64,000 nucleotides of DNA from Parvularcula maris (lineage in GTDB: Bacteria; Pseudomonadota; Alphaproteobacteria; Caulobacterales; Parvularculaceae), in contig NZ_JANIBC010000001.1 in NCBI RefSeq assembly GCF_024505085.1, forward strand, positions 248,001-312,000, read 5' to 3'. The notes beneath the pieces were generated by a model. It made no database searches, was not told the origin of the DNA, and saw nothing but the letters and a program-made list of their open reading frames with translations. Made by a program: the position numbers and the translations under genes. Shown one piece after another: positions 34,455-44,591 of the stretch; the first letter of the stretch is position 1, and every line of letters begins with the position of its first letter.

Positions 34455-36059
34455 GTGCCGATCATCGAGAGCAAGCTCGAGACCGCGAGCGAGGAGTACC
34501 GCCGCCGGTACGGTGAGATGCAGCCGCTCCTGGATGAGCTGCGCACCCGCGTCGCCGAGGCGAAGGAGGGCGGCGGGGAGGAGCGCAACGCTCGCCACAA
34601 AAAGCGCGGCAAGCTTCTCGCAAGGGAGCGGGTCAATGCGCTCCTCGACCCCGGTGCGGACTTCCTCGAGCTCGGCCAGCTAGCCGCCAACGGCATGTAT
34701 TCCGGCGACATCCACGCGGCGGGGATCGTTGCGGGCATCGGCACCGTGTCAGGTCGGCAGTGCCTGATCGCCGCCAACGACCCCACGGTGAAGGGCGGCA
34801 CCTACCACCCCATGACCGTGAAGAAGCACCTTCGCGCGCAAGAGATCGCCGAGGAGAACCGCCTGCCCTGCGTCTACCTCGTGGAATCGGGCGGCGCCTT
34901 CCTGCCGATGCAGGACGAGGTCTTTCCCGACAAGGACGATTTCGGGCGCATCTTCTACAACCAGGCCCGGATGAGCGCGCAGGGCATTCCCCAGATCTCC
35001 GTGGTGCACGGATCGTCCACTGCCGGCGGTGCCTATGTGCCTGCCATGTCCGACGAGACGGTGATCGTGAAAAAGCAGGGGACGATCTTCCTTGCCGGTC
35101 CGCCGCTCGTCAAGGCAGCCACCTCCGAAGTGGTGAGCGCCGAGGAGCTGGGCGGCGGCGATGTCCACACCCGCATCTCCGGCGTTTCGGACCACCTCGC
35201 CGATAATGATCGCCACGCGCTGGCCATTGCGCGGGAGATCGTTGCGACCCTACCGCAGGGGGCGAATGCCGACGAAGAGTTCGAGTTCGACGAGCCGCTC
35301 TACCCACAAGAAGAGCTGCGCGGCTGCGCCGAGACGGACCTTCGTATGCCCTTCGATGTCAAGGAGATCATCGCACGGATCATCGACGGCTCGCGCTTCA
35401 CCGAGTTCAAGGCTCGCTACGGCGAAACCCTGGTCTGCGGCTTCGCCGAGATCGAGGGGCAGAAGGTCGGCATCCTGGGCAATAACGGCGTGCTCTTCGC
35501 CGAAAGCGCGCAGAAGGGCGCGCACTTCATCGAGCTCTGTTGCGCCCGGAAGATACCGCTCCTCTTCCTACAGAACATCACCGGCTTCATGGTGGGCAAG
35601 GATGCGGAGCATGGCGGCATCGCCAAGCACGGTGCCAAGATGGTCACGGCTGTCTCCTGCGCCAACGTTCCAAAGGTGACGGTCATCGTCGGCGGCTCCT
35701 ACGGCGCCGGAAACTACGGCATGTGCGGCAGGGCCTACGGGCCGCGCTTCTTGTTTATGTGGCCGAACGCCCGCATCTCCGTCATGGGCGGCTCGGCGGC
35801 GGCCAACGTCCTCGCCACGGTGCGAGAGGGCGCGATGGAGGCCAAGGGCCAGTCGTGGACGGAGGAGGAGCGTGCCGTCTTCAAGCGCCCCATCGAGGAG
35901 CAGTTCGAGGAGCAGGGCTCGCCCTACTACTCCACCGCAAGGCTCTGGGACGACGGCATCATCGACCCCGCCGACACTCGCCGTGTGGTAGGCCTAGCCT
36001 TCCGCGCCGCCATGGGCGCACCGATCGAAGAAACACGCTTCGGCGTGTTCAGGATGTAG
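34455..36059 (+). CDS. mccB: Methylcrotonyl-CoA carboxylase, carboxyltransferase (beta) subunit
   Basis: A 534-residue crotonase-fold carboxyltransferase. Both halves are visible: the N-terminal [38 protein letters not shown] and the C-terminal [35 protein letters not shown]. The acyl-CoA site YHPMTVKKH is characteristic of the methylcrotonyl type. It transfers CO2 from biotin to 3-methylcrotonyl-CoA. I choose GTG 34455 with GGGAG 5 bp upstream; the longer frame adds a 23-residue extension that does not fit the family. It pairs with mccA 4 bp downstream. Confidence 0.94.
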   Translation: MPIIESKLETASEEYRRRYGEMQPLLDELRTRVAEAKEGGGEERNARHKKRGKLLARERVNALLDPGADFLELGQLAANGMYSGDIHAAGIVAGIGTVSGRQCLIAANDPTVKGGTYHPMTVKKHLRAQEIAEENRLPCVYLVESGGAFLPMQDEVFPDKDDFGRIFYNQARMSAQGIPQISVVHGSSTAGGAYVPAMSDETVIVKKQGTIFLAGPPLVKAATSEVVSAEELGGGDVHTRISGVSDHLADNDRHALAIAREIVATLPQGANADEEFEFDEPLYPQEELRGCAETDLRMPFDVKEIIARIIDGSRFTEFKARYGETLVCGFAEIEGQKVGILGNNGVLFAESAQKGAHFIELCCARKIPLLFLQNITGFMVGKDAEHGGIAKHGAKMVTAVSCANVPKVTVIVGGSYGAGNYGMCGRAYGPRFLFMWPNARISVMGGSAAANVLATVREGAMEAKGQSWTEEERAVFKRPIEEQFEEQGSPYYSTARLWDDGIIDPADTRRVVGLAFRAAMGAPIEETRFGVFRM

Positions 36060-36063
36060 GCTG

Positions 36064-38043
36064 ATGTTTAGCAAAATCCTTATCGCCAACAGAGGCGAGA
36101 TCGCTTGCCGCGTCATCAAGACCGCCCGTCGGTTGGGCGTGAAGACGGTCGCCGTCTACTCCGACGCCGACGCCAAGGCGCTCCATGTGCGCATCGCGGA
36201 CGAGGCTTACCGCATCGGCCCGCCGCCCGCGTCGGAGAGCTACCTCCTCGGCGATGAGATCATCCGTATCGCGAAGGAGGCAGAAGCGGAAGCGATCCAT
36301 CCCGGCTACGGCTTCCTGTCGGAGAACGCGGGCTTCTCCCGTGCCTGCGACGAGGCGGGCATCACCTTCATCGGGCCGAAACCCAAGACCGTAGAGCTGA
36401 TGGGCTCCAAGGCCCTCGCCAAGCAGCTTATGGAGGAGGCGGGCGTGCCGCTTCTTCCCGGCTATCAGGGTGAGGATCAGTCGCTGGCCACCTTCAAGGC
36501 CGAGGCTGAGCGTATCGGCTACCCTGTGCTGCTCAAGGCTGCGGCTGGCGGCGGCGGCAAGGGAATGCGGATCGTCGAACGGGCTGAGGACCTCGAAGGC
36601 GAGCTCGAAAGCGCCAAGCGCGAGGCCAAGTCCGCCTTCGGCGATGACCGCTTCATCGTGGAGAAGTTCCTCGCCGCCCCCCGCCACGTCGAGGTGCAGG
36701 TCTTCGGCGACACCCACGGCAACATCGTCCACCTCTTCGAGCGCGATTGCTCCGTTCAAAGGCGCTATCAGAAGGTGGTCGAGGAGGCTCCCGCGCCGGA
36801 CCTGCCGGACGATGTGCGGGCCGAGCTTCACCGCGCCGCTGTCGAGGCTGCCCGCAAGGTGGACTATATCGGTGCGGGTACGGTAGAGTTCCTCTATGAC
36901 GGCGCGAACGGCGTCTACTTCATGGAGATGAACACCCGGCTCCAGGTCGAGCACCCCGTCACCGAGGAGATCACTGGCCAGGACCTCGTCGAGTGGCAGC
37001 TCCGCGTCGCAGCAGGGGAGAAGCTGCCCCTCAGCCAAGACGAGCTGTCGGTTGAAGGGCACGCCGTCGAGGCTCGTCTTTACGCGGAAGACCCCTACCA
37101 GAACTACCTGCCGCAAACCGGCAGGCTGCTCGCCTTCGACGCCTTCGAGGAGGATTACGGCCTCCGCGTCGATACCGGCGTCGAGGCGGGGGATGCGATC
37201 ACCAGCTTCTACGACCCGATGATCGCCAAGGTCATCGCCTGGCGCGAGACCCGCGAGGAGGCCTGTGACGCCCTGGCGGTAGGTCTTGCCAGCCTCGAGT
37301 TCAAGGGTTTTGGGACCAACCGCGACCAGCTCGTCCGCATCTTACAGGACGAAGGCTTCGCGGAGAGCGTTCCGACCACGAAATTTCTGCCCGACCGGCC
37401 TGAGCTGTCCGAACCCGCCGAGCTCTCGAACCTGGAGCTTACCGCCGCGGCGGTCTTCTGCCACCTGGACGACGACTTCGCCATCACGAGCTTCTTTGGC
37501 GAGACCTTCGGCTTCCGCCTCAACGCGCCTTCGGCGGTTACCTATGTGCTCGAGAACCAAGGCGAGCCGGTGCCGGTCACCCTGCGCAGCGGGGCGGACG
37601 GCCAGACCGCGGAGATCGGTGAGCGGACGGTCTCCTTCGCCGTCACCGAGCCCGAAGAAGGCGTGGCGCGCATCGCGGTCGGCGGCGAGACGCTCGACCT
37701 CTATGCGGGTCGAGACGACGCGGAAGGAGAGGGCGGCGTCGCCCTCGAAACCTCCGTAGGCGTCTTCTATGTCCGAAGCTACGACCCGTTCGAGGGCGCC
37801 GGCGCTGCGGACGGCGCGGAGGCGGCGCTCTCCTCACCCATGCCCGCCACGGTGACGAACGTGCTGGTGTCGGAAGGGGATGAGGTTGAGGCGGGCCAGC
37901 CGCTTCTGACCCTGGAGGCAATGAAGATGGAGACGGTCATCAAGGCGCCCCACCGCGGCAAGGTCAGTAAGCTGCATTTTGGAAAGGGCGATAGTGCGGC
38001 CAAGGGTGCGCTGCTGCTAGATTTGGAAGAGGCATCCTCTTAA
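36064..38043 (+). CDS. mccA: Methylcrotonyl-CoA carboxylase, biotin-carrying (alpha) subunit
   Basis: A 659-residue biotin-dependent subunit. The N-terminal biotin carboxylase begins MFSKILIANRGEIACRV and carries the ATP-grasp loop GGGGKGMR and EMNTRLQVEHPVTE. A linker/BT domain follows. The C-terminal biotinyl domain has Lys621 in EAMKMET. With mccB it forms 3-methylglutaconyl-CoA, the third dedicated step of leucine breakdown. The next enzymes (methylglutaconyl-CoA hydratase and HMG-CoA lyase) are not in the window. Repeat family B begins right after the stop. Confidence 0.95.
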   Translation: MFSKILIANRGEIACRVIKTARRLGVKTVAVYSDADAKALHVRIADEAYRIGPPPASESYLLGDEIIRIAKEAEAEAIHPGYGFLSENAGFSRACDEAGITFIGPKPKTVELMGSKALAKQLMEEAGVPLLPGYQGEDQSLATFKAEAERIGYPVLLKAAAGGGGKGMRIVERAEDLEGELESAKREAKSAFGDDRFIVEKFLAAPRHVEVQVFGDTHGNIVHLFERDCSVQRRYQKVVEEAPAPDLPDDVRAELHRAAVEAARKVDYIGAGTVEFLYDGANGVYFMEMNTRLQVEHPVTEEITGQDLVEWQLRVAAGEKLPLSQDELSVEGHAVEARLYAEDPYQNYLPQTGRLLAFDAFEEDYGLRVDTGVEAGDAITSFYDPMIAKVIAWRETREEACDALAVGLASLEFKGFGTNRDQLVRILQDEGFAESVPTTKFLPDRPELSEPAELSNLELTAAAVFCHLDDDFAITSFFGETFGFRLNAPSAVTYVLENQGEPVPVTLRSGADGQTAEIGERTVSFAVTEPEEGVARIAVGGETLDLYAGRDDAEGEGGVALETSVGVFYVRSYDPFEGAGAADGAEAALSSPMPATVTNVLVSEGDEVEAGQPLLTLEAMKMETVIKAPHRGKVSKLHFGKGDSAAKGALLLDLEEASS

Positions 38044-38044
38044 A

Positions 38045-38176
38045 CCGTCATCCCGGAAAGCGCATCAGCGCTTATCCGAGACCCATGGCCTGCGGGTGGC
38101 CATGGAAACAACGGCATCACATGCTTGCGGCGTAGATCCATGGGTCCCGGATAGCCTTTGGCTTCCGGGATGACGG
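38045..38176. repeat. Repeat family B, copy 2
   Basis: Perfect 14-bp outer arms CCGTCATCCCGGAA (38045-38058) and TTCCGGGATGACGG (38163-38176) enclose inner arms GACCCATGG and CCATGGGTC. At 132 bp it is nearly the size of the copy at 15421. It separates convergent mccA and a small membrane-protein gene. Confidence 0.88.
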
Positions 38177-38183
38177 CCGGTGC

Positions 38184-38375
38184 CTACTCACACACTTTTT
38201 TCGTCGTCCGCGAGATGCTGCCGTCGGCCAGCACGACCCGTTGGCTCACATCCTCGCAGGCTGCCTCCTGCTGGTGGCGCCTAATTGCCAGGCTCGCGGC
38301 AAGAGCAATCGCGATGGTCAGCACGAGGACAGTACCGCGCCAGCCTTTGAAAAGGTCCGCCAGGCGTTCGGGCAT
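38184..38375 (-). CDS. Small membrane protein of unknown function
   Basis: A 63-residue protein starting at ATG 38375, just past the stop of the upstream membrane-protein gene; GGAG about 8 bp upstream lies in that gene's end. One hydrophobic helix (TVLVLTIAIALAASLAI) is followed by a basic RRHQQ turn and a short polar tail with two Cys (ACEDV and VCE). A longer frame to 38402 is possible. It is probably co-transcribed with the 394-residue membrane protein. I recognise no family. Confidence 0.55.
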   Translation of the reverse strand: MPERLADLFKGWRGTVLVLTIAIALAASLAIRRHQQEAACEDVSQRVVLADGSISRTTKKVCE

Positions 38376-38379
38376 CTCG

Positions 38380-39564
38380 CTACTCCAACCTGTTCCGGTC
38401 ACGGAAGGTGATGATCTGCAGCTTGTCCTCGCCTACATGCTCGGCGACGGCTCGGTCGAGCTCGATGCGGGAGAAGCGGAACCACTCATTGTCCTCTAGC
38501 ATGCGACACGTCTCGCCTGCGACCCCTGCCATGGCGAGGAGGTAGGTGATGATGGCGAAGGCGAGGCCCGAGCCCACGGCCAGCCAGAACTCCTCGGCCG
38601 CGCGCTCGGGGAAGAGCTGCGCCGAGGCGAAACCGCCGACCAGGACGATGGCGCAGGTCAGGACGAACCCGCCTGCGGAGTACAGCGTCGCGTTGCGGTT
38701 CGCCTGGTACATCTGGTTGCGCACCAGACGCTCGGACAGAAGAAGCCTTTGCGCCAGCCAGTGATAGGCGAGGGTCCAGGCGGCGGCTTCCTCCTTCAGC
38801 TCCTCGACCTGGTTCATGCGCTTGTTGCGCTCGACATTCAGGGCCTGGCGCTTGGCCACCTGAAAGTTCTGGTTGAGCTGCGAAAAGCGGCTGGTGATCG
38901 TGTTGTCGAAGCCCAGGAGGTTTCGCTGCTGCGCGAACTTGTAGGGCCACTGATAGATCAGCATCAGCACGAAGACGCCGAGGAGCGCCGCCAGCGGCCA
39001 TCCCAAGACGTCCGCCGAGCGCTCGCCGATCATCGGCAGCTCCACCGTATCCTTCGGCAGCATGTCGTGGATGAGCAGCGCCAGCCCCGCCGACAGCGAG
39101 GCCACCAGCGGCGTGTACCAGAGCAGTAGCCTACGCGCATTGTCGTTCAGCACCTTTCGGAACTCAGTCGTCCAGGCGGCAAAACCGGCATCCTCCGAAC
39201 CCTCCTGCACACCGAGCGCCGCTTCGAGCTCGGCCCGTTCCACCTCCTCGTAGAACAAGGAGCCGGGCGGGAAGAGGGTGAAGGGGCGTGAGAAATAGGT
39301 GTCCGACGCCCGCACTAGCTTCCTCGCCTCATCGACGTCGAACTCCGACGCCGAGACCACGGGCAGCTTGGGCCGGCCGATCTCGCGGAACAGGAACGTG
39401 TAGGGCCTGGCGGGTGTCACCTCGACCTTCGCGCTGCCCCCCGCGCTTGACGCCGCGTCCGCAAGAGCGTTCCCAGAGGCCTTGCGGACGGCCGTGCCGC
39501 TATAGCCGAAGAGCCGGGCGATGAGACGGGGAATGAAAAGAAGAATGCGAATAAGCGCTGCCAT
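38380..39564 (-). CDS. Polytopic membrane protein of unknown function
   Basis: A 394-residue protein with an N-terminal amphipathic/hydrophobic helix (LIRILLFIPRLIARLFGYSG) and four clear membrane segments at about 155-178, 196-216, 316-338 and 346-368. A cytoplasmic helical stretch between the second and third (NNTITSRF-like, QVAKRQALNVERNKRMNQVEELKEEA) could form a coiled coil. A soluble N-terminal region precedes the first strong helix. Motifs do not point to a transporter or enzyme. It is divergent from the SDR gene and followed by the small membrane-protein gene. Confidence 0.6.
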   Translation of the reverse strand: MAALIRILLFIPRLIARLFGYSGTAVRKASGNALADAASSAGGSAKVEVTPARPYTFLFREIGRPKLPVVSASEFDVDEARKLVRASDTYFSRPFTLFPPGSLFYEEVERAELEAALGVQEGSEDAGFAAWTTEFRKVLNDNARRLLLWYTPLVASLSAGLALLIHDMLPKDTVELPMIGERSADVLGWPLAALLGVFVLMLIYQWPYKFAQQRNLLGFDNTITSRFSQLNQNFQVAKRQALNVERNKRMNQVEELKEEAAAWTLAYHWLAQRLLLSERLVRNQMYQANRNATLYSAGGFVLTCAIVLVGGFASAQLFPERAAEEFWLAVGSGLAFAIITYLLAMAGVAGETCRMLEDNEWFRFSRIELDRAVAEHVGEDKLQIITFRDRNRLE

Positions 39565-39621
39565 GCTTAACAGATTGACATCTCACCGCCCAAACACAAG
39601 CCACGAGCGGAGGATAAGGCC

Positions 39622-40380
39622 ATGAGAACCAGTCTCGAAGGCAAAACGGCCCTTGTGACAGGCGCCACCTCCGGCATCGGTGCTGCTACGGCGGAGCGGC
39701 TGGTGGGCCTTGGCGCCAGGGTCATCGGGACGGGAAGGCGAGGCGAGCGGCTCGAAGCCATGCGGGCGCTTTTGGGAGAGGACTTCCGCCACGCCCGCCT
39801 GGACATGACCGACGCGAAGGCGATTAGGAACTTCGCGGGCGACCTCCCCCATGCTCCCGACATCCTGATCAACAATGCCGGTCTGGCGCTCGGTCTTTCG
39901 GGCGCCGACGAGGCGAGCCTTGAGGACTGGGACCGGATGATCGACACCAATATCCGCGGCCTCGTCCATTTGACCCGCGCGCTTCTGCCGGGGATGAAGG
40001 CGCTCGAGCGGGCGGACATCGTCAATATCTCGTCCGTGGCTGGAAGCTACCCCTATCCGGGCGCCAACGTCTACGGAGCGAGTAAGGCCTTCGTGACGCA
40101 GTTCTCCCTGAACCTCCGCTCGGACCTCGCCGGATCCAAGGTCCGGGTCTCCTCGGTGGAGCCGGGGCTCACCGAGACCGAGTTCTCCGAGGTGCGCTTC
40201 GCCGGGGACAAGGAGAAGGCTGCGAGGGTCTATGAAGGAACGGACAATCTGACGGCGGACGACATCTCCCTGGTCATCGCCGACCTCCTCACCCTGCCGC
40301 CGCACATCAACCTCAACCGTGTGGAGATCATGCCGGTGAGCCAGAGCTTCGGTCCGTTCCGCATCGCGCGGGAGGGCTGA
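39622..40380 (+). CDS. Short-chain dehydrogenase, YdfG-like
   Basis: A 252-residue classical SDR. Markers are TGATSGIGAATAERL (cofactor), DILINNAGLALG (NNAG), NISSVAGSYPYPGANVYGASKAFV (catalytic Ser, Tyr, Lys) and VEPGLTETEFSEVRF. The latter is typical of the YdfG branch, which oxidises L-allo-threonine, serine and 3-hydroxypropionate with NADP. The RR in GTGRRGERL after the second strand supports NADP preference. The stop is 1 bp from the next gene's ATG, so the pair is an operon. Confidence 0.88.
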   Translation: MRTSLEGKTALVTGATSGIGAATAERLVGLGARVIGTGRRGERLEAMRALLGEDFRHARLDMTDAKAIRNFAGDLPHAPDILINNAGLALGLSGADEASLEDWDRMIDTNIRGLVHLTRALLPGMKALERADIVNISSVAGSYPYPGANVYGASKAFVTQFSLNLRSDLAGSKVRVSSVEPGLTETEFSEVRFAGDKEKAARVYEGTDNLTADDISLVIADLLTLPPHINLNRVEIMPVSQSFGPFRIAREG

Positions 40381-40381
40381 C

Positions 40382-40795
40382 ATGCTGCAGGAGATCGCCC
40401 GCACTTTTTTCGCCGCCTCGATCTTCGGAGCGATCCTGGCCTTTGGCGGCGTCGTGGCGCCCACGGTGATGAAGTACCTGGAGGGGGACGAGGGCGCGAA
40501 CTTCCTCCGTAGGCTGGTGCCGCGCTACTACTTCTTCCTCGTGGTCACAGGGCTTCTCGGCGCGTTCTCGAGCTGGGAGGAGCCTGCCCAAGCCTTCGGC
40601 ATGGCGCTGATCGCCGCCACGAGCCTCTTCGTCAGGGAGGTGATGCTGCCCAAGCTCTTCGCCCTACGCGACCGGCAGATGGAGAGCGACCGCGAGGCCT
40701 CGGCCAAGTTCGTGCGTATGCGGAGACGGCTCGTCGTGCTGGCGGCAGCGCAGTTTCTGGTCGCAGGCGCGGTGCTGGCGACGATCGCGTGGTAG
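40382..40795 (+). CDS. DUF4149-like membrane protein
   Basis: A 137-residue protein with about four membrane helices. FGAILAFGGVVAPTVMKYLEGDEGANFLRRLVPRYYFF resembles the DUF4149 (TMEM205-like) pattern, in which a Phe/Pro-rich first helix is followed by a Tyr-rich turn. The function is unknown. A late REMRRR-type basic loop precedes the last helix. It is co-transcribed with the SDR. Confidence 0.6.
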   Translation: MLQEIARTFFAASIFGAILAFGGVVAPTVMKYLEGDEGANFLRRLVPRYYFFLVVTGLLGAFSSWEEPAQAFGMALIAATSLFVREVMLPKLFALRDRQMESDREASAKFVRMRRRLVVLAAAQFLVAGAVLATIAW

Positions 40796-40800
40796 CTACC

Positions 40801-40917
40801 TTCCTCCCCCTACCAGGGGGAGGTGCCCGAAGGGCGGAGGGGGACCATCAAGAAGCACCTTCGCAAGTTCCAGCTCCCCCTCGAACCCTAGGGTTCGGTC
40901 CCCCTGAAGGGGGACAG
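40801..40917. repeat. Repeat family C with nested palindromes
   Basis: The first 45 bp (40801-40845), starting TTCCTCCCCCTACCAGGGGG, are identical to 46585-46629. A distal part contains the perfect 16-bp palindrome CGAACCCTAGGGTTCG (40882-40897) and a GTCCCCCTGAAGGGGGAC hairpin. It lies between convergent genes and could end both transcripts. Confidence 0.8.
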
Positions 40918-40922
40918 GGTCT

Positions 40923-41735
<813 letters not shown>

Positions 41736-41854
41736 GGGCTGTCTCCTTCTGCTGGCCTCCCGTTACAGAGGTCCGCCACCAAATCCAAACACCTCTTCAG
41801 GGACCGCTTCGCTCACCCACGTGTTCGCCCCCCACGTCAAGCAGGAGGAGCGCC

Positions 41855-42922
41855 ATGTCCGCCGCGCCCCATCTCAGAAATCTCGCCCAGAAGGGCATCG
41901 CCGCCGCCGAACGCAGCATCGACCGGCTACGCTACGACATTCTCGGCAGAAAGGACGAGGAGGCCGAGCCGCACATTCTCGCCTATCACGGCTACCGCAA
42001 CGACAAGCGCCTCATCCTCAAGGGCCGCCTAGTGGAGAGCTGGCCCGGTCATGCGGGGGTCAGCGAGGCCAGCTTCGCCAAGGTGCGCAACATGCTGCGC
42101 CTCTATGAGAGCGACGAGCTGCCGGGCGAGAAGGTCGACATCAAGCTGATGGGCGAGACCCATCATCTGGAGAGCGACGGGGAGGGCTACTTTACCCTCG
42201 ACATCGCCATCGACCGCCCCCTGCCGGAGCGCAGCGAGTGGGAGAAGGCGGAGATCTCGACGCCAGCGCTCGGCGCTGCGACCGTCATCGCCGAGATCCT
42301 GGCACCGGGCCGCGAGGTGGGGCTCGCCGTCATCTCCGACATCGACGACACGGTGTTGGAGACGGGAGTGTCGAACTTCCTCGCCAACTGGAAGCGCATC
42401 CTGATGGAGATGCCCGAGGAGCGCGTCGTGGTCGAAGGCGCGCCGGAGCTCTACACCATGCTCACCGGCGAGGAGGGTCAGCGCGCGCCGATCTTCTACG
42501 TCTCGTCGAGCCCCTGGAACCTCTTCGGCTACCTCGCCCGGTTCATGCAGAAGAAGCAGCTTCCCCAGGGGCCGATGTTCCTTAAGGACTACGGGGTGGA
42601 CGATGCCAAGTTCATCGCCTCGGCGCATACGGAGCATAAGATCGAGGCCGTGCGCCATATCCTGGAGATGTACCCGAACATGCGTTTCCTATGCATCGGC
42701 GATGACGGCGAGAAGGACGTGGACGTCTATGCCGAGGCCTCGAAGGAGCACCCCGAACGGGTCGTCGGCGTCTTCATCCGCGACGTGCACGGAACGGGCC
42801 GCTCGGCCCGCCACGATGAGGCACTGCAGGAGCTTCAGGGCCGAGGGATCGAAGTCTATTTCGGCCAGACCCTGGGTGAGGCGCAGGAGGTGGCTGATAG
42901 GCTGGGCTTTGGAAGGACGTAG
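41855..42922 (+). CDS. App1-like (DUF2183) HAD-type phosphatase
   Basis: A 355-residue protein of the App1/DUF2183 family. A beta-rich N-terminal domain precedes a HAD-type catalytic half with ISDIDDTVLETGV (DxDxT nucleophile), FYVSSSPWNLFGYL (motif II), KLPQGPMFLKDYGV-like residues and FLCIGDDGEKDVDVY (motif IV). Yeast App1 is a Mg-dependent phosphatidate phosphatase. The bacterial substrate is unproven, but a lipid phosphate fits the nearby fatty-acid genes. It is divergent from fabI. The start is ATG 41855, after a GAGGAG element. Confidence 0.85.
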   Translation: MSAAPHLRNLAQKGIAAAERSIDRLRYDILGRKDEEAEPHILAYHGYRNDKRLILKGRLVESWPGHAGVSEASFAKVRNMLRLYESDELPGEKVDIKLMGETHHLESDGEGYFTLDIAIDRPLPERSEWEKAEISTPALGAATVIAEILAPGREVGLAVISDIDDTVLETGVSNFLANWKRILMEMPEERVVVEGAPELYTMLTGEEGQRAPIFYVSSSPWNLFGYLARFMQKKQLPQGPMFLKDYGVDDAKFIASAHTEHKIEAVRHILEMYPNMRFLCIGDDGEKDVDVYAEASKEHPERVVGVFIRDVHGTGRSARHDEALQELQGRGIEVYFGQTLGEAQEVADRLGFGRT

Positions 42923-42976
42923 GGCGGCTCCCCTCTGACTGTCTAGGTACGTAGCAACCCCGGCAGCCGCGATGCA

Positions 42977-43125
42977 GTAGGGTGGACGCGAGCAGCGGCC
43001 ACCTCGCAGCGGTGGTGCCTGGGGAAGGTGGCCGCCTGCCGGCGTCCACCCTACGGGCTTATCTCCTGCTTACAACTCAACGAAGACCACTTCGTAGGGC
43101 GGCCAGCTTCGCTGACCGCCCTACG
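42977..43125. repeat. Repeat family D: two adjacent hairpins
   Basis: GTAGGGTGGACGC (42977-42989) and GCGTCCACCCTAC (43042-43054) are perfect arms, with an inner pair GCGGCCACCT and AGGTGGCCGC. Then CGTAGGGCGGCCAGC (43093-43107), TTC, and GCTGACCGCCCTACG (43111-43125) make a second hairpin with one mismatch. Both sit between the convergent App1 and PRC-barrel genes. Confidence 0.8.
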
Positions 43126-43135
43126 CTGTTTGGAA

Positions 43136-44473
43136 CTAGTTCCGCTCGCGGTCCGTCCGACGTTCTTGACGCTCCTGCATCCGCAGGCGGAGGACCTGAT
43201 CGTCGTCGAGGTTGTAGTTCTCGTCGATCTCCTGGTCGGAGAGCTCCTCGAGCCTTGCCTCGGTCAGGTTGTCGGCCACCAGACGGTCGCCTTCCATGCT
43301 GAGGGAGGAGAGGGGGAGGGGCACCTCCTTCTCGCCCATGCCGAGGACGCCGCCATGTTCGAGAACGGCGTAGACGGAGGAGCCGAGCTGGACGACCCGG
43401 CCGATCTCACCGATCTTCTCACCGTCCTGTCCGTAGACGGTCTTGCCGGAGAGGTCCGCGACCTTGGCTTCGGAGGATTCAGTGTTCTGACGGAACTCGA
43501 CCCTAGGCTCGCCGACGCGTTTGAACTCGATCTTGGGCTCGCCCTCGATCTTCACCTCAGGCTCGGCGCCGGTGAAGCGGATCGTCGGCTCGGAGCGTTC
43601 GACACGGATCTGCGGCTGGGCGCCCGCGCCGGTGCGCTGAACCTCCGCCTCGGGATGACGGACATAGACGTTCGCTTCCGCATCCTGGCCGTCGCGGGCT
43701 ACCAGGGTCATGCCGTCACGCGCCTCGGGGTTGGAGCGGGCCTTGCGGATGCGGGTCTGGATCTCGCCGCCATCCTCACCGACGGGAGCGGCGTTGAGGT
43801 CGAGGTCGATCCGGGGCTCGGGCACGGCCACGCGGACACGGGGCTGGCCCTGGCGCACGGTGATCTTCGGTTCGGCGTTCTCAACACTGACATTGGGGTC
43901 TGGCATCACCACCTCAATGATCGGGGCGGGCTGCTCGATGGTGATGGTCGGCATCTGCATGGTGATGATCGGCGCTTGCTCGCGCACCAGGATCTCCGGC
44001 TGACCGCCCGAGACGGTGACCTGGGGAGCGCTCTCCTCGACCATCACGGTGGAGGGCTCGTGGTCGATCTCGACGGAAGGCGCGCCGGTCAGAACATCGA
44101 CCACGCCCTGCACGGCGACGGTCTCGCGCAGGGTCACCTCCTCGCGGACCTGGCGGGTACGCCGATCGACCTCGACCGCCTGGCCGTCCTCTTCGAGCTC
44201 CATCTCGTCATCGTCCATGGCGGGCTGTGTGCGCACGGAGCTACCCTCGCGCTGCAGCTCGGTCAGGCGAGCGCGGCAGGCGCGGTCGTCGCCGCGGTTC
44301 ACGATGGCGAGGATTTCCGGCTCTTCCTGCACCTCATAGGCGTCGGAGCGGTCGACGAAGGTGAAGAGTTCCAGACAGGTATCGGTGACCTGCTGGGGGG
44401 TGATCTGGGGCGCGACGGTGGGCTGCGCCGCCGTTAGGGCGGAGCTCAAGAGAGCGGTGGTCAGTAGGGACAT
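43136..44473 (-). CDS. Secreted protein with beta-repeats and a PRC-barrel domain
   Basis: This 445-residue protein starts with a signal peptide (MSLLTTALLSSALTAAQP). From about residue 125 to 315 it carries irregular repeats of roughly 11 residues with an x-P-x-I-x-V core (EPKITVRQGQPRVRVAVPEP, QPQIRVERSEPTIRF). These suggest a repetitive extended beta structure. The C-terminal third has a PRC-barrel-like domain (GKTVYGQDGEKIGEIGRVVQL, VPLPLSSLSMEGDRLV). The tail is acidic, then rich in Arg and Gln. PRC barrels in secreted alphaproteobacterial proteins are common but uncharacterised. It stands alone downstream of fabB. Confidence 0.65.
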   Translation of the reverse strand: MSLLTTALLSSALTAAQPTVAPQITPQQVTDTCLELFTFVDRSDAYEVQEEPEILAIVNRGDDRACRARLTELQREGSSVRTQPAMDDDEMELEEDGQAVEVDRRTRQVREEVTLRETVAVQGVVDVLTGAPSVEIDHEPSTVMVEESAPQVTVSGGQPEILVREQAPIITMQMPTITIEQPAPIIEVVMPDPNVSVENAEPKITVRQGQPRVRVAVPEPRIDLDLNAAPVGEDGGEIQTRIRKARSNPEARDGMTLVARDGQDAEANVYVRHPEAEVQRTGAGAQPQIRVERSEPTIRFTGAEPEVKIEGEPKIEFKRVGEPRVEFRQNTESSEAKVADLSGKTVYGQDGEKIGEIGRVVQLGSSVYAVLEHGGVLGMGEKEVPLPLSSLSMEGDRLVADNLTEARLEELSDQEIDENYNLDDDQVLRLRMQERQERRTDRERN

Positions 44474-44591
44474 GGCTTCCTCCGTTGGAACACGCCAGGG
44501 GCGGAAGCGCCCCCGCGCATCTGCAGGAAGAATGGCCCTGGCGGGCCGCCTGTTCCCTCACGAGAAAGGGAAAGAGGCCGGGGCGCTGCTG

